DNA from: Lactifluus volemus
Taxonomy: Eukaryota; Basidiomycota; Agaricomycetes; Russulales; Russulaceae
Assembly: GCA_022376515.1 (NCBI GenBank)
Contig: WTXI01000053.1
Location: 1 to 64,000, forward strand
DNA: 64,000 nt
Direction of reading: 5' to 3'
Every line of letters begins with the position of its first letter. Within the stretch, counting starts at the first letter, position 1. Under the pieces are notes generated by a model. That model did no database searches and had not been told where the DNA came from. It saw only the letters and a program-made list of their open reading frames with translations. Shown piece after piece: positions 23,938-34,790 of this stretch. A program made the translations under genes and the position numbers.

Positions 23938-26900
23938 TCAACGGCCCCATGAGCTCGCCGTGCCTCGACCACGCCCGCGAGCTACACCCGCCCAACCCCG
24001 GTCACGGTCCCTGTCTGCAGACGGCCCGCGAGGAACGCCGGCGAAATGTGCGGCAGGAAACCCCCGTACCGGAGTAAACGGGGCCGCCGGCTGAGACGCG
24101 AATCCACCCATACCAGCGCGCAAGGCCCGAGGCCCGCTCGGAAGCGGGCGCACGGACGCCGGTACGGATGGTGGAACGTAGGAAGAACCTGGGCGATAGG
24201 TAGACGAGGGTGGAAGACGGTGCGGGAGGTTGTTGTTCGAGGAAAGGCCCGAGGTGGCGCTGGCAGCAAATGAACGTGGTTGCGTCGGGGGGAGGATGCC
24301 ACGTGCTGTGTTGGCGCCTGTCTCGCTATCCTCGCTGTCAGTCAGGGAGGGCGACGGGGTCCGACTCGAGGGTGGGGAGACACCATGGTGAGTGCTTGTA
24401 TCGCCATTCGATATTGCACCATCGATCACGGGTATTGAACTTTTCAAGACGCCAATGTCACCCTCCAGTTGAGAATCCTTCCTGGTTGGAATGACGAGGG
24501 CAGCTTCTGTTCGAGTAGGTGATAGCGAGAGTACTCCGTTAATTTGAGGTAAGCTGTACAAGCTCGACTCGGATTCCACCCGGCCGCTGCGCTCAGACAA
24601 GAACACAGGATCCATAACACCGTTGATTGCCCCAACGATTTCCGTAGGTATCATAGGAGAATCACCATCGGGAGCCTCTTTCGCGCCATGGCTGCCACTA
24701 GAATTGCGAGGAGGTAATTCGGAAGCCATCACGACCGCGGGTTGTCCACTTCCACATGGACTGTCTGGAGACATCGCCGCTGCGCGCGCTAGCTCCTCCT
24801 CGCGCTGTTTCTTTTTCCGCATCGCAAAGTCCTTCAGGGACATTTTGACCTTAACAGCTGGTGGTGGTGGTGGCGGGGGAGGCGCGGGTGCACACAGAGG
24901 CGACTGCGCTAGAGGCGGCTCGGCGTCTTCCATTCTTTCTGGAACAGCGGATAGTTGTTGCACGGGTGAAGTGGGATATGGGAACTCGACTTCGCTCTTT
25001 GGAGGTGATGGTACTCGCTTGAGAGGCTCAGAAGAAGCAAGGTGTTGCGGTGATAATGAACGAGTGTCTTGGGGAGGAGGGTGTTGAATCTGGATTGAAT
25101 TATAAGCACCCTTATCCACGTCCATCGGCATTGGCTCGCTCGAGTCAACATCGGGAGAAGATGTTAAAGGGACCGATAAGAAAGAAGAGGTCAAAATTGA
25201 TAACTTAGGGGAAAGGGGAGACGAGTTGGAAGAATGGGAAACCGTTGGCGATAGTAATGATAAATTAGCAAACGGCGTAGAGGGAGAGTGCACCGCCTGA
25301 GGGTCTGGGATTTGGGCACCTGAAAAGGGTGAAAGCGAAGAAAGCTTGCCAGTGAAAACGCGTGGAGAGCTCGGATGTGGAATAGACGAGACTGTTGTTG
25401 GATCAAGGTTGGCAGGCATTGGGGGTGGTGGCATATCCTTCGCATCTGTAGGGGAGGCACATCAGATGAAAAGAGTTTTAACTTTACATGGCATGCGAAC
25501 CTGATGATCCCAGCTCAACCTGACCGTCATCTAACACACTGCCCAGACTGACATTGCTGCCGCTCGGAGAGGGAAGTGGCGAAGTAACGTGGAGACCTTC
25601 CGTACTGCGGTGAATCCAGCGTTTTCGCATCTTGGGCGGCATTTGTTCTTCGTCCTCTGGCTTGGGCTGAGGATCAGAGTCTGAGGGTGAGGGTGAGCGG
25701 AGGCCAAAGGTATCTTGCAAGTCATGCCCGCACGAGAGGATGGACTGAGGTCTGGAGTAATGAGGACATCATTAGCATCTTGCGTGCGGTCTTTCTCTAA
25801 CTGATCATTTGCCAGGGACGGCGATTCAGTAACGGAAGTAGGTTGTACCTCGGCAACTCTATCACTCTTGAAGTGATTTGGGACGAAATGATACCCTTTC
25901 GACAGGAGCGGAGAGGAAGTATCGACAGTGGGACTGACGGTAACCGTGGAATTGGGAATCATCTCAACCCCGTTCATACCTCCGTTCAACGGTGACTTTT
26001 CCCGAGTACGGAAGCCGCGCTGCGCACCGATAAGGGACCAGGGTCAATCCTATGTGGTCTCTTATCTTCCCCGTTCGAGTGGTTCAGTCGTTGGGACAGC
26101 GGAGAAACTGGGGTGGGAAGGCGCCCGTCGACGAACTCGGCCATGAGGTTGAGCGCGCAATCTTTGGCTTTGGAACCGCATGCACACGTGGTGAAGGTAG
26201 AGCTGAGAGCGTGGAGCATAGATGCCATTTGGTTGCGAATGTGACTGAGGTGATGAACCCTGTAAACGGATGTGATCAAACACGCCTGAGGAGTAAGGTG
26301 GGTAAGTGCCGCGTACTCGAACAAATGGGGGGTCTCGATGAGCGCAGGAAGGTGATGGACGGCATTTCCATCGTCCCACTCCCAGCCAAGGACGACCTCC
26401 TCGTTCGCCTTGATGTCACGTAACGCAAAAACGCCAAAAGTTAGCATCTCAGAGTCACCAAACTTGGACGGTTGGTCGCGTTCATTATTTCCCTTGGAGT
26501 GTGGACAGATCATGGGACGAAGGACGGCGTTGGGACGGCAACCGCTGCGAACAAAGCGGGCTTCATTGCCGGTGATCCGCGAATCCAGGGCTATGTCGAG
26601 AGGTGGGCCGAAGAGATGCACGAACGGTTTTGGCATGCCATGGTGGGCGTAGGCATTAAGGGGGTCTGAGAGGTAAGCGGAGGATGGGATGATGGTAGAT
26701 GTATAGGGAGTGATGAATTTGGAGGATGGAATGGGGTGAGTTGTGTGCACGGCGTAGGACGGGGGGAGGACGGAAGGGTTTGTGTGAGAGGAGAGGATTG
26801 GGTGAGAAAATGAGGAGCATGGGAGGGGACGAATAGACGTTTGAGACGGGGAGGGCGAGGTGGAGAGTGATATGGGGGAATTATCAAGGGGCGAAGGCGA

Positions 26901-27524
26901 CAGCGCAGAGACGCCTCGCCAGTGCTTGGCCTGCCGACGAAGGTTGTCCCTCACTTCTTGGTGGGGGACGATGTCCCTGGGGATGGGGATGTAGCTATAC
27001 ATCCAAGGTTCATCGACGTTTACATGTTCATCTTCACCCGTAGGCTGGACGTTGACCGACGCGCGACGTTTGCGCCTCGAACTGTGGCCGTCGACAGCGA
27101 GGGCACCCTGTCGGCGGTGTTTGCGGTCCACACCAGGGCTCGACTGTCTTCTTCGCTTCTCATTTTCTGCTCTTATCGCATCCTGTTTCCGCTGTGTCTG
27201 AAGACGTACCGCGCGCTCACGGTCAACAGACCTTGGTGAGCATACCCAACACTTCCACTCTTCCGGCACACCACCCTGAACGATCCCAAAGCACGCGGCA
27301 TGGCACCAGCGGGAGCAGTCATCGCATGCTATTGAAAAGCCATCGTCAAATGAGTAGCCACATATACAGTTGATGGTGTCCGAAGTGGAGGCATGGGGCT
27401 GTTCGTCGTCTTGGGGGGCGGCACGTTTCAATGGTATAGTTGAACAATGGGTGGCTGCGTCAACGAGGTTGAGCAGACCGAGAGCGGCTTCTGTTGCATC
27501 GTTCCTCATGAGATGATGGTTCAA
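23938..27524 (-). CDS. SET3: Set3-like PHD finger and SET domain protein
   Basis: Likely the scaffold subunit of the Set3 histone deacetylase complex, whose PHD finger reads H3K4 methylation. The first exon (27524 to about 25986) has a PHD finger at residues 53-95 (CICGYSFDDGFSIACDDC..WCHAACFGI..WKCWVC), a basic linker, and a SET core at about 311-387 with GNEARFVRSGCRPN and FALRDIKANEEV. The catalytic NHS of active SET enzymes is RSG, consistent with the inactive SET of Set3 and MLL5. The long C-terminal part is Pro/Ser-rich and contains VKMSLKDFAMRKKKQREEE, which I remember as typical of fungal Set3 proteins. Introns fall near 25990 and 25440-25490. A frame break near 25730-25735 and an awkward splice phase near 25445 may be sequence errors. 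Confidence 0.75.
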
Positions 27525-27704
27525 CGCGACCTAGTGGAGAGTATTTGCACCGTCACGGTAATTCGTCGGGGGTCGTCGTCGTCGTCGTCGGGGCTGTTGA
27601 GCTCGGGGTTTTACGTTGTTGTTACTATTGACTTTGAATTGAGATTTTGATTCTCTCTCTTTCTCGACGGAGACCATGAGAATTTACACAAACATTTACA
27701 AATA
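27525..27704. other. Short spacer between two minus-strand genes
   Basis: About 180 bp including a GTC triplet run near 27575-27590. It serves as 3' region of METTL16 and promoter of the Set3-like gene. Confidence 0.4.
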
Positions 27705-29510
27705 TTACATTATCATTTTCCGTCCTAGATGACTCGTAAAGCTCTCAAACGCTTGAATGTCCTGGCCCCGCTTCCACTCTACCACCAATTCCCCGCCCGT
27801 ACGCTCCTCAATCCACACATGTGCAACCAGCAGTACCGGCTCCAGAGTCGCTTCCTTCCCTATTCCCGTTCCCCGAGTCGCGCGTGCTCTGCGTCGTGCG
27901 GAGCGTGACCACGTGTCTCGCCTGGCGACGACGCAGACCTTGCCTCCTGATTCATTGGATATGGACAGGTCGTCGCTTTCCAGCGGGCTGAGAACTCGTT
28001 GTATGCTCCCTGCAGAGGGCATGTTGTGGAGTGGCTGCCGGTAAGTGGTTCGTGGCGGAAGGAGACGTCGTAGCGCAAACGCGCTCGGCCGCCCAACATC
28101 CTAACCAAAGGAGCTATCAGCCATGACTGAAGAGAAAAACGAGCGTGGACCGAAATGTACGGACATCTGGCAAGCGCGAGTCGGTGAAAGACCAAGCAAT
28201 TGCCCACCGGCGAGTCTGGCCTTGAACCAATTCGGTAAGGGCATAATTGGTTATCTATGGCGTACCTTTGCATGTCAGTTACGACGTGAACGCAATGGGC
28301 GCTAGAACGTACCGAATGGTCGTGAAGAAGTGTGACGAGGGCCGTCACAGATGATTGCTTGCCAAGCATGGAGGTGTACCAGCTGCGATAGGTTTTCGAA
28401 TGTAGGAGAAACTGGGTGATATAACAAGGGTGGTGCGTACCGACAGCGTTCACCAAGCGTGATACTCTCGCTCACCATCCTGCTCACGAAAGCCTCTTCA
28501 CCACCGGGAGTGATCATCTCAACTTCTGCCCCAGTGCAAATCTGCGAGAGCGGTCATAAAAGCCTGAAAATGATAACAACCAAAAGAACGGACAGCGTTG
28601 GGTGAGAGTGCTTTTGTAGCTGACGAGTATGTAAGTTGTTCTTTGCTTGCATAGAAGGGCGGGTTGCACATGCAAAAATCAAATCTGTGTGCGGAATGAG
28701 TTGAGGAAACGGCATTACATGATGCGTGGCACACGAAGCAGCCGCATCTTGTATCAGCGGGATCATGATGGGGCCAGTTGGGTCAGCGCGTATCAGGGTG
28801 ATGCGTTCGGAGAGGCCGTTAGAGTCGATATTGGACTGAGCGGAGAGGAGAGATACAGAATCAATATCTATCACTTGTATGAACGGAGAGAAGACCGAGA
28901 GAGACTTTGACTGACCAGTGGCAACAAAATGCCAATTGGGGGAGAGGCGACAGGCGATGAGCGGGTAGATAGCTGAGGCACCCGTGCCGCTGAAGAGACT
29001 ATGAGGCGTGAACAAGAAAAAGGGGAAAGTATTTCTTACATATCGATTCCGCGAATAGAAGTAGAGGATTCTGGTGAAGTAGTGTGGGAAATGATGTCTT
29101 GTAGCCACAAGATGTAGTTCAGTCTGAGTCCTCATATATTAGCGAGTGGGGTGAGGTCTCGGCGAGACGGCAAATCACCTGTTGGGAACTGGAGGGCATA
29201 ATCTATCATTCGGAATCTCCAGCTGTATATTAAAATCGCGAAATAAAAGCGCTTGGGTTAACCGCCTGAGTGGTAAATGTGAGAGATGATAAAAGAATGA
29301 GATGACGATGATGACCTTTGTGCAGTCGGGTCGTGAAAGTCAATTGTAGGTCGTTCATTGACTGAGACACGAATGATGCTACGGAGAAGTAGGGTAACTT
29401 TTGAAGAGAACACTTTCTTTTCAATGTACTTACTGAGGACGCAAGGGTGGATATATGCGGGATAGAGACTCGAAATCGGGTGGGCTCTTGTATGCGTTCC
29501 TTTGATGCAT
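27705..29510 (-). CDS. METTL16: METTL16-type RNA N6-adenosine methyltransferase
   Basis: A class I methyltransferase of the RlmF/METTL16 family; the known members methylate an adenosine in U6 snRNA (and MAT2A mRNA in animals) in the nucleus. ATG 29510 opens [16 protein letters not shown], close to the family start. Short exons then give the N-terminal helices, [11 protein letters not shown], the SAM motif [22 protein letters not shown], and the catalytic NPPF in [11 protein letters not shown] (about 28680), followed by [10 protein letters not shown] and an MLGKQSS segment. The stop is at 27705. Introns are about 40-60 nt, and the NPPF exon join assumes an intron of about 50 nt ending near 28681. 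Start codons of this gene and CSE1 are only 93 bp apart. Confidence 0.85.
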
Positions 29511-29603
29511 TGTGATTTGTGACAAGTGTGGTCAGAACACGTGATCAAACGCGTGTCACTCCGATTCACGGGTCAAAGTCAGGCTCACGTCTGCTCATCC
29601 ATC
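29511..29603. promoter_or_regulatory. Shared divergent promoter, METTL16 / CSE1
   Basis: Only 93 bp separate the two inferred start codons of divergent genes, so the interval must hold both core promoters and both 5' leaders unless one start is wrong. It contains an ACACGTGATC E-box near 29537-29546. No TATA box is obvious. Confidence 0.45.
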
Positions 29604-32600
29604 ATGTTAATCTCCGAGTCAGAAATCCCAAAACTTCTCTTAGGATCTTTGAATCCCCAGACACGAAAACAAGCAGAAAAGTCTCTCCTGGAGTACAGTC
29701 GACAACCCACATTTGTGCTTCGCCTTCTTCGACTCGTCTTGGACGCCATTCAAAATATTGCTATCCGCTTGGCTGCTAGCGTGTACCTTAAAAATACCGT
29801 AAAACTCGGCTGGCTAGAGGATGTATGTGGCTTTCAATCAAATCTTGTTTGATCATCGCTCTGACATTCCCCGAGGATGAGTACCCTATCTCAGCCTCTG
29901 ACAAAGAGGCTCTCAAGCCTCAGCTTGTTCCTGCAATGATCGCCCTTTCTGCTCAAAATGAAAAGCCTATCCGTGCACAAATTGCTGAATGTGTCTCCCT
30001 CATAGCTGAGCTCGATTTTCCACACCGATGGCCCGATCTCATCGATGTGCGTTTGCCCTTCCTCGTTAGTTATTCTCCTCGTTTCTCACCCCCATCCATC
30101 CTACTGGCAGCAACTTGTACAATCCCTCAGCACCACTGATTTTAACGTCAACATTGGTGTTCTAGAAACTGCTCATTCAATCTTCCGTTCCTGGCGCTCC
30201 CAAGCCCGCTCTGACGCGTTCTGGTCCATCATCAAACTCGTTCATTCCAAATTCCTCGTCCCCTACTTCAGCCTCTTCGAGTTGACAATATCGCGGCTCC
30301 TTCCTTCCCCAGATAGACTCCTCGCCCAGACCATGCTCGTATTGGTGGAATTGTTCTACGATCTCACTTGTCAAGATCTCGCTCCTGAATTTGAGGACGG
30401 TAATGAAATATTCTTTGCTCCAGACACCGGCTACTTCATGCGGCTCATGGAGTGGAACCCTCCTCAACTTCAGACTGATGTATGTATCCCTGTACTTCCC
30501 CCGCGCCGTGCGGTGGTCAGAACAGAACTTCTAGCCGGATGAACCAACACCCTCGATTTCTTCCACAATTCGCACAGCCATCCTCGAGATTGCCGAGGTA
30601 GCTCCTACTCCTCTTTGACCTTTCTCTTTTTTAATAAAGTGCGCATTAGTTGTATGTCAAATTATACCCTGAGATGCTTGCCCGCTCTCAGTCAGTCGGA
30701 GCCTTTGTCAAGAAAGTCTGGGAGCTCGTTGGCGGCGGAAAGCAACTTGGTATTGCGTACGACCAGGTAATTAACTCCTCTTCCTATCCCATCGCCTCCG
30801 ACAACCCATTATTTACAGCTCGTGTCTCAATCTCTCCGCTTCATTTCCACCGCGATCCGCTCTGGTGCTTATCGCGATATATTTGAGTCCCATGATACTA
30901 TCCAAGGTCTCATCGCTGGCATCGTGGTGTCCAATCTCGCGCTACGTACACGCGACATAGAGGCTTTTGAAGACACCCCTCTCGAGTATATACGTGGAGA
31001 GCTGCAGGTCTCAGACGTCTCAACACCGCGCCAGGCAGCAGCAGATGTAGTCAAAGCTCTGGTCGGTGTTGGCCGGGAAAGCGAGATCGCAACGACCACG
31101 ATCGCGTCCGAGTGGATCTCTCGTGCCCTGGCAGAGGCTTCGCAGGGCGGGGAGGATGGCTGGAAGAGTAAGGATGCTGCCGTGTATCTCTTCGAGGCCG
31201 TCGCAACGCGTAGTGGGACTCTAACGGTGCGTGCCGCCCTCGATGCATGACAAGCGTAGTAGGTGAAGGTGGTTGGAACGCCCGCAGCAAGGCGTGACGG
31301 CTACTAATCCGAACGTGGACATTGTGCAATGGTTTGCAGAGAATATTATTCCGATCTTCAGGTAGGAGCCGGCGGTGTCAACCCCGTGTTGCAGGTCGAT
31401 GCCATCCGGTACCTGTACACGTTCCGCAATCAGGTGTGTGAAGGATTTTTATTATGCTGACGTGTATTCACCCACGCGCTAACATGTACCTAAACAGCTG
31501 ACCAAGGAGCAGCTGGTTTCCGTGCTTCCACTGCTATCGAGTCGTCTCGAGTCACATGACGTTGTAGTGTACACCTACGCCGCGGTGGCGCTCGACCGCG
31601 TATTGTCAATGCGCGTGGGCGAGTCCACCTCACTCATGTGCGTTTCTCACGCTACGCTAGCGTCTTTCTCTCATAATCTCTAAATAGATTTTCATCTGCG
31701 GACGTTCAACCGTTCGCCCTCCAACTCTTGGACGTCCTCCTTGCTAAGATAGACTTGCAAGCTAGCCCGGAGCGAGTTGCAGAAAATGATTTCCTCATGC
31801 GTTGTGCGTCTCACTAGTTTTATTCCCCACATGATGCGAGTTTCATTCCTGGCGGTCAGGTGTCACAAGGGTAATCATCACGGCAAAACAGGGATTGGGC
31901 GAAGGATATGTGAATGTGCTTCAACGTCTTGTCGCCATTCTCCGCATCATTTCCAAAAACCCGAGCAATCCAAACTTTGATCAGTATCTCTTTGAGAGCA
32001 TATCGGCGCTTCTTCGGCGGTCCAATACCGATCGATTGTGCTCACAGGCTGACGGTTTCTCATAGGTTCGTCGGTGCAGTAGTACCAGATTCGATCGCAA
32101 TCTTTGAGCCTGCACTCTTTCCGCCTTTCACGGAGATTCTACAGGGGGATATCGATCGTGTGTAGTTTCTTGGTATTCAGAGTGACGATCAAACAAACCC
32201 GAATACATAGAATATATCCCCTACGTTTTCCAGATCCTCGCACAAATGCTTACCTTGCACAGGGGCGTACCAGCTGACTACCGCGCCCTCCTCCCCTTTC
32301 TCCTCACTCCGGCTATCTGGGCACAGAAGGGCTCCATCCCAGGCCTCGTTTCCTTGTTACGCGCGTTCCTTATGCGCGACGCCGCTGCGATGATCGAAGC
32401 AAACCAGCACACTTCGGTGCTTGGAATCGTGCAACAAAGGCTCGTACCAAGCAAGACAAATGATGGCTGGGGGTTCGAGCTCTTACAGAGTATCATGCTT
32501 TACGTTCCTCTGTAAGTAATCTGCAGCTTGCTGTTACAATTGTGGCTAAGTGAACGGGTACTGCAAGCAATGTCCTTCAGCCGTATTTCCGCCCGATCAT

Positions 32601-33314
32601 CGTCACGCTGCTCACCCGAATGCAACAGAACAAGACAAATAGCTATGTCTACTACTTTGCCTACTTCCTTCTGTACATGCCGGCGATCAACGCGAATGGC
32701 CTTACTCCGGATTATCTCGTTCAAACTGTCGATGAGATCCAGCCAGGGTATCGATTCTCCTTCTGTTATATTTTTGCCGTGCTGACCGCCGCGGCGCGCA
32801 GCCTGTGGTCTCAAATTGTGTCAAACTTTGTCGTACCGCAAATTGCCCAACTAGCCGTGAAGGATCGTAAGGTCGCAGCCGTTGGTCTGACGCGGCTGCT
32901 TACACAAAGCACGCTCTCCTTAAAGGAGCCGAATGTGAAATTATGGTAAAATCCTCCTTCCATTATTAGGAGCCCGCTCATCATAGTGTCAGGCTTGTGT
33001 TATTGGATCAACTCGCGGGACTGTTCAAAGAACCAAAGGCGTTCGCTGCGGCAGAAGATGCTGGTGGCACCGGCGTGACTGATATCGATCTCGAGGAACA
33101 GGCTGTCGGCTATCAAGCGGCGTATTCGAAGCTCGCCGCAGCCGCCGCACCCCTACCGGACCTGGTTGCCTATGTGGGCGATGTGCGCTCCTATGTAGCT
33201 GGGGAGTTCACACGGCTCCTTAGCTCAGAACCCAATGTCAGGACGCTCGTCGAACAAGGGGATCCTCAGAACCAATTACGTTTATTTTTGTCAAGTCTCG
33301 GGGTTTCTGGATAG
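29604..33314 (+). CDS. CSE1: Exportin-2 (CAS/Cse1), importin-alpha re-exporter
   Basis: A karyopherin that returns importin-alpha to the cytoplasm with Ran-GTP. The N-terminus (ASLNPQTRKQAE-like, here LGSLNPQTRKQAEKSL) and IRLAASVYLKN are the importin-beta N-terminal repeats; DFPHRWPDLI, LVELFYDLTCQDL, YLYTFRNQLTKEQL, VYTYAAVALDRVL and YVYYFAYFLLYM are characteristic Cse1 segments in the right order. About 13 exons with short introns; first join 29826/29876 at LED|DEYP, stop at 33312-33314. One base seems missing near 31353 (CCGATC where CCGGATC keeps the frame), creating an apparent TAG just downstream. Otherwise the frame is continuous over some 900 codons, so I consider the gene intact. 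Confidence 0.88.
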
Positions 33315-33732
33315 GACTACGACGTGGGAGTTAGAGCATGCAAAGAAAGGGGGATCTTTGTGGGGATGGAACAGCTCTCTCTCTCTCGCGGGACATGTGT
33401 TGTTGGCGCGACGCACAAGAATATACATAGTCAATCGTGCTGTTTGTTATAACCACATATCCAGCGCCTTGCAACCGCGTCTTTTGTGACGAACATAGTA
33501 ATTTATTTTGATTCATGGATACTTTACAGGATCGTTGAACCACCGCAGTCACTTTTCGAATCCGACTACAGCTAATCATGTAAATCAACGTACCGTGCAG
33601 GTAAGCAAAACTACTGAAGCAAATACATTATAGGAATTGGTACATATTCAAATCACCAAGCAAGCCAATGACCAACGCTCAATCATGATACATACTAAGC
33701 GTTCATTACAATACGGGGTTGCGATGTAGCTA
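33315..33732. other. Intergenic between convergent genes
   Basis: About 0.4 kb of AT-rich 3' flanking sequence. Nothing else seen. Confidence 0.4.
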
Positions 33733-34790
33733 TTAGCAACCTATGCGGTGTGCCAGGATCTTGAACATCTCATTCAGGCTGACGAAAAGCATCACAAATG
33801 ATAACACTTGTCCAAAGGCCCACTCTGTCTCACCAGGGAGAAGGAGGTGCTTATTCTGGGCGATCTAGAGGGACGGGACTCGGTTAGTGGTATAGTCAAA
33901 CCGAATGGCATGCACGCACAAATAACTCGAGCATTACCGTTGCTGAGCCAGCAATCCTGGGATACAGTAAGTGGGAGGCTTGGAGGCACGAGAGGATACT
34001 GTGTGAGACGACGCACCAAAACAAGATTATAGAGAGCACTTTTGATGCCCGTGGAGAATACGTTTCCAAAAGGAGATCACCCACCCGAACGCCCTTTCGG
34101 GTTGCCCACCGAATGACGAAAATGGCAGCGACGATGCCGACGATGACGCAAGTCGCCCCCACACAAAGAGAGATGATCCAAAATTTGCGCCACCAAGGGG
34201 TAGTGGCGGAAATGGAATGATCCAGGAAGAAGAAAACGTATTTGACTCGAGAGTTGCACTGCGGAGTGGACCCGAATGTCGTTACGCTTGCCGTGACATA
34301 TATCGACCAGGATAGTACACCACAACAGTCATGATTTGAACGACAGCCCCAAGCCGGATGTGCCTGAGCGTCCATCTGAAGACCCTGCGTATGCATCACG
34401 TGAATAAACGAGAGTGGACGAAACCCGTAGTAACGCACCGGAAAAATACACGATGAGCGCGAGGTAATATGTCACGAATGTCACGAATATGGCGTGGAAA
34501 AGATCCAGTCGCTTCTGGATTGTCTGAAGGATGGCGGTGATGAGAAGACTAAAGCCAATGATGCCTGCATTCATGTTCAAGGCATCGATTAGCCTTTCCG
34601 TCGAACGTCGTCGTGGAAGAGCAGCCGTGATAAAGATGGTCATATAGAAATTGATGCGAATCTGTGGTGCAAGACTGGGGCATTAGCCACGAAATGCGAG
34701 TTACCAGTAAGAGCCAGTGCACGCGCAACCCACCCCAATGCCAGAGATGTCAGGGATTGCAGGGATTCCGGCGCAAGTACTATTGTTCAT
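33733..34790 (-). CDS. Multi-pass membrane protein, unknown function
   Basis: From ATG 34790 (MNNSTCAGIPAIPDISGIGV) the gene gives several hydrophobic helices: NAGIIGFSLLITAILQ, HAIFVTFVTYYLALIVYF, one near 34340-34300, and WIISLCVGATCVIVGIVAAIF, then the end EWAFGQVLSFVMLFVSLNEMFKIL, stop at 33733-33735. Splice sites join the pieces (for example introns near 34390-34440 and 33860-34015). Family resembles uncharacterised membrane proteins that are numerous in agaricomycete genomes. One-base breaks are likely near 34303 and near 34720-34735. No motif points to a substrate. Confidence 0.6.

Noticed and set aside
3965..34310. Programmed ribosomal frameshifting as the cause of the frame breaks
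   Set aside because: Sites share no slippery sequence or downstream structure, occur in unrelated genes, and all look like one lost base in a homopolymer.
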